Source of the DNA: Bacillus mesophilus
GTDB lineage: Bacteria; Bacillota; Bacilli; Bacillales; SA4
NCBI RefSeq assembly: GCF_011008845.1
Contig: NZ_JAAIWM010000004.1
Location: forward strand, 339,610-403,609
Reading direction: 5' to 3'
DNA: 64,000 nt
Shown here piece after piece: positions 58,905-64,000 of this stretch. Every line of letters begins with the position of its first letter. Positions within the stretch are counted from its first letter, which is position 1. Both the position numbers and the translations under genes were made by a program. A model generated the notes under the pieces. That model saw only the letters and a program-made list of their open reading frames with translations, had not been told where the DNA came from and made no database searches.

Positions 58905-59300
58905 GAAAAATAGATACTAAAGGGCTTGGAAAATATTAGTCTATATCTTTAATCTTGAATGTTTTCTTATTCGTAGGATTTCAAATATGTACGGAGTACC
59001 AGGTTTATTCAACAAAAGGGCAATATGACCCATCCCGTTAGCATAACTGGCCTCCACCCCTTGGATAGGCATGACGAAGGAATGAGAGGGCATTTGACCC
59101 GTTGAGACATGGGAGGGAAAGCCTCCAGGGGCGGCGTGGAGATGTACATTATATGGTAAAATATGGAGTAATAGCTAACTCCTTTATTTAACTATGCCTT
59201 CACGAAGCCAAAATGATCCGAACTCGTTTCTATACCCGTAAATCCTTTTTCAAGGGGTATGAAATCCTGCGAATAAGTGAGCATTCGAGAGATAATAGTA
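58905..59300 (+). ncRNA. Structured 3' non-coding end of the IS110 element (possible bridge RNA)
   Basis: GC-richer than its surroundings. CTCCAC+CCCTTGG (59052-59064) pairs with CCAGGGG+GTGGAG (59125-59131, 59136-59141), enclosing smaller AGGC/GCCT and CCC/GGG stems. IS110-group elements carry a guide (bridge) RNA in a non-coding end. Identity here is inferred from position and foldability. Confidence 0.4.
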
Positions 59301-59312
59301 TCAAACTGAGGG

Positions 59313-59576
59313 AGTTGAATAAGGTGCCATCATTAAATCTTATCTAAAAACCTTTGAACCTCATTCGGTGATTTTAATATAATAACTTTTTTATCCTCTA
59401 ACAATTGTTCCAGCTTTTTTATAATGTCTGGTCTTTTAGATTTTGGGTAATTCCATATCCATTTCAAAAAGTTTAAATCAATTCTTTCTTCGCAGCCTTC
59501 CCCCATATCTGGTCTTGTCTTATTTCGGTATTGCATCATTCTTTTGAAAGCACGGTAAACACAAATTGTTCTATGA
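59313..59576. repeat. Copy A of a segmental duplication
   Basis: From AGTTGAATAA at 59313 the sequence is nearly identical to 63752-64000, covering the 3' part of the P-loop kinase gene and ~18 nt beyond its stop. Confidence 0.9.
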
Positions 59577-59836
59577 ATATCAAGAAAGATTATAGTATCT
59601 GCTGCATTAAGCCTTATATCCATTGTCCCACCATAGTTTCCATCGATAATCCATTCTTCTTTATTCACTAAGTCATTTTGAACTTTTTTTTGTTCATCCT
59701 TTAGCACTCCTACCCAATTAGGTTTCCAAAATAAGGAATCAAGGTGGTAAACATTTATTTTTAGCTTTTCCCCTAATTGCCTTGCCAGTGTGGATTTGCC
59801 TGAACCACCTGAACCAATAAGTACAACCTTTTTCAT
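59333..59836 (-). CDS. P-loop nucleotide kinase-like protein (topology modulation/FlaR-like)
   Basis: 167 residues, small adenylate kinase-like fold. Walker A VVLIGSGGSGKSTLARQL at ~4-21, HLDSLFWKPNW, EEWIIDGNY and ADTIIFLDIHRT, then the lid-like RNKTRPDMGEGCEERIDL. It resembles the 'DNA topology modulation protein' family of small ATPases with unknown substrate. The family often occurs in multiple copies in Bacilli; a second copy starts at the right edge of this window. Confidence 0.85.
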   Translation of the reverse strand: MKKVVLIGSGGSGKSTLARQLGEKLKINVYHLDSLFWKPNWVGVLKDEQKKVQNDLVNKEEWIIDGNYGGTMDIRLNAADTIIFLDIHRTICVYRAFKRMMQYRNKTRPDMGEGCEERIDLNFLKWIWNYPKSKRPDIIKKLEQLLEDKKVIILKSPNEVQRFLDKI

Positions 59837-59946
59837 TATATCCCCCTTATTGAGTTATCCTGCACCGTTAGCACGAGAAGCAACTGTTCCCTTGTTGAAC
59901 ACTTGCCCCCATTTGTTTGATAAGCAAGATTTCTAATCTTTGATGT

Positions 59947-60600
59947 TTAATTGTACATTTGTTTATGCCATTGTTCTAAGATATACGCTATACTATCTCG
60001 TAATTTTAAACAATTATTTCTGTAAAGCAGTCTAAAATAAAATCCTCGTAGAAAGTTTATAACATTTGTTTTCTTCCAGAAGAAGTTTAAACTATATCCT
60101 TCTTTTTCTAAAAGTTCATTTAACTCATCAGAAATTTTTAATATCCAATTTTCCATTTCACTATCAGATACACCTTTCTCTTGAAGGGCTTCTACTGCAA
60201 AGATAAGTCTTTCCTCTTCTTCATCAACAAATGGTAATTCTTTTGAGCTATCTTTGAATAAACATAGTTTAATTGTTTCAAGACACTTAGAAGATAGCTT
60301 AATATTGAAATTAGGATGACTTATAGCTTCTTTTAATAAATCTGCTCCGTGTGCAATACTATGTGCCCATCCTTTTTCAACCACATAGCCACGAATATCT
60401 TCTTCAAGTTTCAAATATTTAATACTATCCTCAATCGCCTGTTTCAACATTTCATCTGACAAAAACCGCTTTTGCCTATCTTTCTTTAGGACTAATACAA
60501 TAACTAAAGCGGAAAAAGAACGAGTAAATACTGAGTCATTTTCTTTTTGACCAATATCCAAAAATAAGTTTCTAAGACAAACTTCAATAATGTGATTCAT
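59947..60600 (-). pseudogene. DUF2785 protein, N-terminally truncated
   Basis: 217 codons. Conserved core NDSVFTRSFSALVIVLVL, LKLEEDIRGYVVEKGWAHSI and AHGADLLKEA identify DUF2785. Full members have ~75-80 more residues ahead of the FTRSFS segment, absent here. The frame begins just after the truncated phosphatase gene ends. Probably non-functional or altered. Confidence 0.7.
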
Positions 60601-60611
60601 TTGTTTTATTG

Positions 60612-61094
60612 TTAAATAGTCCCCGAGAACAAGTTTTCCAAATGCATTATAACCGATTTATATTCATCAGCATAATCAATTAATTGTTGTGATGCTATTT
60701 TCGCTCTCAATTTTGCATCAATCAAAGACTCGCATTCGTTAGAGTATCCACTAAACCATATTAATCTTAAAAGGACTCCCCAAATACTCGGTCTCAACTT
60801 GAGACTTAATAATTTCAATGAAGGTGTAGGTAACTCAGTTTCTCGAAACAAAGGGTTAGAAATTGTTTTTAGTTTTGCATTTAATATTTTTGCTGATTCT
60901 ACTGACCTTTTTAAATCACTGGTAATTACAATTTTTGCTGTTGTAATTTTATCAAGAGTCTGTGAAGGATATGTTGACTCTTCAAACACCCCATTAAAAT
61001 CATACTTTTCAACCCATTCCCTAAACCTCATACAAGTTATTTTATCATTATCAGTAAGCAATGATTTTCCATGTCTGATCAATGATATTTCCAT
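60612..61094 (-). pseudogene. Histidine phosphatase (phosphoglycerate mutase-like), C-terminally truncated
   Basis: 160 codons; GAGGAG 7 nt before ATG. RHG motif LIRHGKS carries the phospho-acceptor His, and TAKIVITSDLKRSVESA follows. After YADEYKSVIM the expected second active-site motif (V-G-H-G) is missing. The frame ends in HLENLFSGTI, 11 nt before the DUF2785 frame. A deletion seems to have fused the two remnants. Confidence 0.75.
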
Positions 61095-61147
61095 AAATAA
61101 TCTCCTCTTACCCGATAATCATTACCTAAATTATTGATTTAATTATG

Positions 61148-61573
61148 TTAATCACCAAATGCAAAAATTATATCTGTCTCGCAAACCAATTCTCCATCCA
61201 CTGTGGCTATTCCTTTTCCTTTACCGATAGGACCTTTTAATCGAGTAATTTCTACTTCAAGGCGTAATTGGTCCCCAGGTTTTACTTGCTTTTTAAATCG
61301 ACAATTATCGATACCTGCTAACAGTCCTAATCGTCCTTTGTTCTCCTCTTTAGTTAGCATGACAACTGCACTTACTTGAGCCAAAGCTTCAACGATGAAA
61401 ACACCTGGCATAACAGGGTAGTTAGGGAAATGACCATTAAAATAATACTCATTTATTGAAACATTTTTAATTCCAATACCCCTTTTTCCCTCTTCTAATT
61501 CTAATATTTTATCTATCAAAAGAACCGGATAACGATGTTTTATAATTTGTTTTATTTCTTGAATATCTAACAA
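61148..61573 (-). CDS. fabZ: 3-hydroxyacyl-ACP dehydratase FabZ
   Basis: 141 residues from TTG 61573, 7 nt after GGAGG; this gives the normal FabZ length, while ATG 61600 has no RBS. Hot-dog fold: [14 protein letters not shown], catalytic His in [16 protein letters not shown] and catalytic Glu in [15 protein letters not shown]. Dehydrates beta-hydroxyacyl-ACP in fatty acid elongation. Its place in a scrambled segment, away from other fatty-acid or S-layer genes, suggests an extra copy rather than the housekeeping gene. Confidence 0.92.
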   Translation of the reverse strand: MLDIQEIKQIIKHRYPVLLIDKILELEEGKRGIGIKNVSINEYYFNGHFPNYPVMPGVFIVEALAQVSAVVMLTKEENKGRLGLLAGIDNCRFKKQVKPGDQLRLEVEITRLKGPIGKGKGIATVDGELVCETDIIFAFGD

Positions 61574-61781
61574 TTTTATCCCTCCAATAATATTGTCCAT
61601 AAATATTTTAAAACTTACTACTATTACTTGGTACTAATTTTAAAAAAAAAAAAACATACTTCATTTTACTAATAAGGATTTACAATCTTAAACTAACATT
61701 CCCAATAGCGAAGAGTGTGTCTGCTTCTTCCAGATACGCTCTTGTAACTTGAAGAAAATAATTATCTTTCTTTAAATTTTT

Positions 61782-61951
61782 TTAGCCATTATAAATATGA
61801 ATGAAACCAAAAAATAAAACAATTAAAAGTCCAATTATATGGAGATGGAATTGTCGGTGAAAGTCCTTCAAAAATGTAATCATTTTATAGGAACTATCAT
61901 AAATGCAATACCTATAATAAAACATAAAAATAAGTTAAAAATTCTCTCCAA
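61782..61951 (-). pseudogene. Small two-helix membrane protein gene with frameshift (or ATGA-overlapping pair)
   Basis: TTG 61951 (AAGGGA ~8 nt upstream) reads MERIFNLFLCFIIGIAFMIV and PIK, then TGA at 61882-61880. Overlapping it, ATG 61883 opens a frame reading MITFLKDFHRQFHLHIIGLL and IVLFFGFIHIYNG. Together they would be a ~56-residue protein with two helices. No family recognised. The rest of 61601-62243 shows a 13-A run and no gene. Confidence 0.45.
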
Positions 61952-62243
61952 TGTAACTTTCCCTTCTTTATTTTTTAGACGTTATTAAAATTTAAAAAGT
62001 TACATAAATATAAAAGTCCTTAACAATCCGACCGTTCTATTAAGTGAAATCCTTCACAAAATTCACTAAAATAGAGTTGTTTATTGCGTATTACGTAGTA
62101 AAAAATGACGAAATCCTACTTGCACTACTATGCATTAAGTTATACTCATAAGCACATTTAACCATTTTTAAAGTCAATGTACTGTTGTCTATACAAGCTT
62201 GTACCTTCTTACATAGCTTGCTAGTGTAAGGAGGTGAATAATA

Positions 62244-62632
62244 ATGTCATCCAATTGTGAAAGATTAGCTAGAATAATTGGTGGTACTGCTCAACCCTCT
62301 GATGGGGATGTGTAGTTTCAAGACTAAGAAATATAAATGCGACAATCCTAAATAGGAGAACACGATCCCCACTGTCCTTACCATTTGCATTATCATTTGA
62401 AAATCCCAAAAATGGGAGAACCCTAAATTTAGGTGAAACAGTTATTCTTCAAAAGGAAATTAATCCCTTTATATCCGCTCTTCGAAAAAGAAATATATTA
62501 GTTACTGCTCTGCACAACCATTGGTTATTCGATGAACCAAGACTAATGTATATACACTGGGAGAAAATTGATAATCCTTTTGAATTTGCTAGAGATAGTT
62601 TTGAAGCAGCGAAAGAAGCAGGTTTATTTTAA
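62244..62632 (+). pseudogene. DUF1259 gene disrupted by a frameshift
   Basis: ATG 62244 with GGAGGTG upstream reads CERLARIIGGTAQPSDGDV then TAG at 62313-62315. The other part of the gene continues in a different frame: NINATILNRRTRSPLSLPFA, GETVILQKEINPFISALRKR and VTALHNHWLFDEPRLMYIHW, to TAA 62630. These are DUF1259 (LpqO/LppY) hallmarks. One small indel near 62310-62320 explains the break; no other damage is seen. Confidence 0.85.
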
Positions 62633-62642
62633 TTTGATTTTT

Positions 62643-62661
62643 AGCTCTCATTTTGAGAGCT
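62643..62661 (+). terminator. Terminator after the DUF1259 gene
   Basis: AGCTCTC/GAGAGCT, 5-nt loop, T-rich tail. Confidence 0.8.
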
Positions 62662-62816
62662 TTATTTTTACTTAAAAATCATCTTTTATTATTACACAGC
62701 TTTTGTCTATAATTCGATTCCTATAAACAAAACAGCTCCTTTAGTGGAACCACTTTAATTAGTTAGGATATGTGAAACGTTTGTGTGACTAAAATGTAAA
62801 GGAAAGTATATTTGAA

Positions 62817-63587
62817 CTAGAAAAATTCATATACTCCCTCATCGAAATAAAAAAATTCTTCCTTTGTCACTCTATACCGAGTATAACCTTCATAAAAGGC
62901 AGTTAAATATTCAGGGTTATCCATAAATTTTCTTATTGCTAAGGATTCATCATATCGAGGGTCTCCTACTGTCATACCAGCTATATCAATAAATAGTTGA
63001 ACTTCTCCATTAATCACAAATACATTATCCGTTGTGCAATCACCATGTATCATAGTCTGTATTACTGGTGTAGGCTTTTTAGTCTTTAGATGGTTTAATA
63101 GTTTTATACTACCCCCAGTTTGTCCATTTTCAACATAGCTTTGTGCTTTTATTAGCTGACCTTCTAACCAGTCTCCCTCTCCTTTAAGAATTTCAAGCGG
63201 CTCTTTTTCATGAAATTGATGAAGAAATTGTCCAAAACTCCTAATTAACGATTTCCTTTCGGTGGATGAAGTTGCTTTGGTTAAAGCTGCCGTTAATGTC
63301 ATTCCATCCTCAAATGACATTATTAGGTGGTCACTATCCTTTCCCTCAATAAAACCATAGTATTCAGGAACTGAAATGATTTTTTTCTTATTAAGTATTT
63401 TTAAAACCTGAGCCTCGGCCTTCAACCATGTTCTGTATTTTTCTTTATAGGAACTTTTAAGTAAATATGAACGATCCCCTGTAAAAATTCTACGAACCTC
63501 CGAGGTCCAACCTTGTTCATCTAGTAAGTTAATCTTATTTATGGAACCTATTACTTCCTCTATCTTCCTCTGTAAACTTTCATCCAT
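62817..63587 (-). CDS. Aminoglycoside phosphotransferase (APH)-fold kinase
   Basis: 256 residues from ATG 63587 (GGAG/GGGG 5-11 nt upstream); the frame stays open to 63740, adding 51 residues of unclear value. Kinase-like APH fold: YLLKSSYKEKYRTW (Lys loop), catalytic loop TMIHGDCTTDNVFV (HGD-x4-N) and metal loop LFIDIAGMTVGDPRYD. Phosphorylates a small hydroxyl substrate; family members range from antibiotic resistance to choline or homoserine kinases. No substrate evident. Confidence 0.82.
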   Translation of the reverse strand: MDESLQRKIEEVIGSINKINLLDEQGWTSEVRRIFTGDRSYLLKSSYKEKYRTWLKAEAQVLKILNKKKIISVPEYYGFIEGKDSDHLIMSFEDGMTLTAALTKATSSTERKSLIRSFGQFLHQFHEKEPLEILKGEGDWLEGQLIKAQSYVENGQTGGSIKLLNHLKTKKPTPVIQTMIHGDCTTDNVFVINGEVQLFIDIAGMTVGDPRYDESLAIRKFMDNPEYLTAFYEGYTRYRVTKEEFFYFDEGVYEFF

Positions 63588-63751
63588 ATAATCCCCATCT
63601 CCCAATTCCTCTTCGAATCTATATAAAATATTCTCTGGAATTGTGTATTTACCCTCTATATACTTATTTTTTCTTAAATAAACCCTGACCGTTAGTAGAG
63701 TAACTTCTATAAAAATAAGCGTTAATCCTTCTTGGATCAACGCACCTATAT

Positions 63752-64000
63752 AGTTGAATAAAGTCCATCATTAAAACTTATCTAAAAACCTTTGAACCTC
63801 ATTCGGTGATTTTAAAATAATAACTTTTTTATCTTCTGACAATTGTTCTAGCTTTTTTAAAATGTCTGGTCTTTTAGAATTTGGGTAATCCCATATCCAT
63901 TTTAAAAAGTTTAAATCAATTCTTTCTTCGCAGCCTTCCCCCATATCTGGTCTTGTCTTATTTCGGTATTGCATCATTCTTTTGAAAGCACGGTAAACAC
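63752..64000. repeat. Copy B of a segmental duplication
   Basis: Matches 59313-59576 with a few substitutions and a 1-2 nt gap at its start; continues past the window edge. Confidence 0.9.
63771..64000 (-). CDS. Second P-loop kinase gene, 5' part outside window
   Basis: C-terminal ~75 codons of a near-identical paralogue of the gene at 59333-59836: RNKTRPDMGEGCEERIDL, LKWIWDYPNSKRPDIL and a final FLDKF (FLDKI in copy A). Differences are mostly conservative (for example NYPK to DYPN), so both copies may be under selection. The P-loop half is not visible. Confidence 0.85.
   Translation of the reverse strand, partial: VYRAFKRMMQYRNKTRPDMGEGCEERIDLNFLKWIWDYPNSKRPDILKKLEQLSEDKKVIILKSPNEVQRFLDKF

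Noticed and set aside
61860..61951. Reading TGA codons in the small membrane frame as Trp or Sec
   Set aside because: A one-base frame change at the ATGA gives a fully open continuation, so frameshift or overlap is simpler than recoding.

Overview
The window looks like chromosome of an aerobic, spore-forming, low-GC Gram-positive bacterium of the Bacillaceae. The evidence is the AT-rich composition, strong AGGAGG-type ribosome binding sites with many GTG/TTG starts, MreBH, a SleB/CwlJ-type cell-wall hydrolase, a KinA/KinE-like sporulation kinase, DUF3219 (YkvR), YrhK and TerC proteins, and PerR-, Fur- and Zur-type operators of the Bacillus kind. No tRNA, rRNA, CRISPR array, prophage or replication origin was seen.

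Layout. 0-8 kb: a truncated 7TM-PAS sensor, a stretch of decayed coding DNA, katG behind PerR-like boxes, a large unassigned membrane protein and a triple-PAS histidine kinase. 8-14.3 kb: an iron/heme island with three Fur-controlled units. These are a heme-type ABC importer with an IsdG-like heme monooxygenase and a flavodoxin; a second flavodoxin with a beta-propeller protein; and a nitroreductase. 14.4-30.4 kb: guaC behind a guanine-class riboswitch that looks wired as an ON switch, then mreBH, plsC, an ABC-2 exporter, a disulfide oxidoreductase with an in-frame TGA at its redox cysteine, and assorted single metabolic genes. 30.7-36.8 kb: a YibE/YibF pair, terC with a yybP-ykoY (Mn2+) riboswitch followed by four related terminator hairpins, and a TetR-SMR-SMR drug-efflux operon. 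37-49.6 kb: small conserved proteins (one Staygreen-like) and a glycoside hydrolase group made of an AraC-GH39 fusion, a membrane-anchored domain-permuted GH3 and a conventional GH3.

49.9-57.4 kb: a seven-gene Zur-controlled operon (EamA exporter, NikA-type lipoprotein, two permeases, two ATPases, MATE exporter) that resembles opine-metallophore import/export systems but has no biosynthesis genes here. 57.7-64 kb: a scrambled accessory segment with a truncated IS110 transposase and its structured 3' RNA region, a partial fabZ copy, a duplicated P-loop kinase gene, two genes truncated at one deletion junction, a frameshifted DUF1259 gene, a frameshifted small membrane gene and a complete fabZ.

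The unifying theme is metal and redox homeostasis: PerR (katG), Fur (heme uptake, flavodoxins, nitroreductase), Zur (metallophore-like transport) and Mn2+ (terC). The items most worth a second look are the TGA-interrupted oxidoreductase with a SECIS-like hairpin, the guanine-ON guaC riboswitch, the four-terminator Mn2+ leader and the Zur operon with two exporters. All functional calls rest on reading motifs; no database search was possible.
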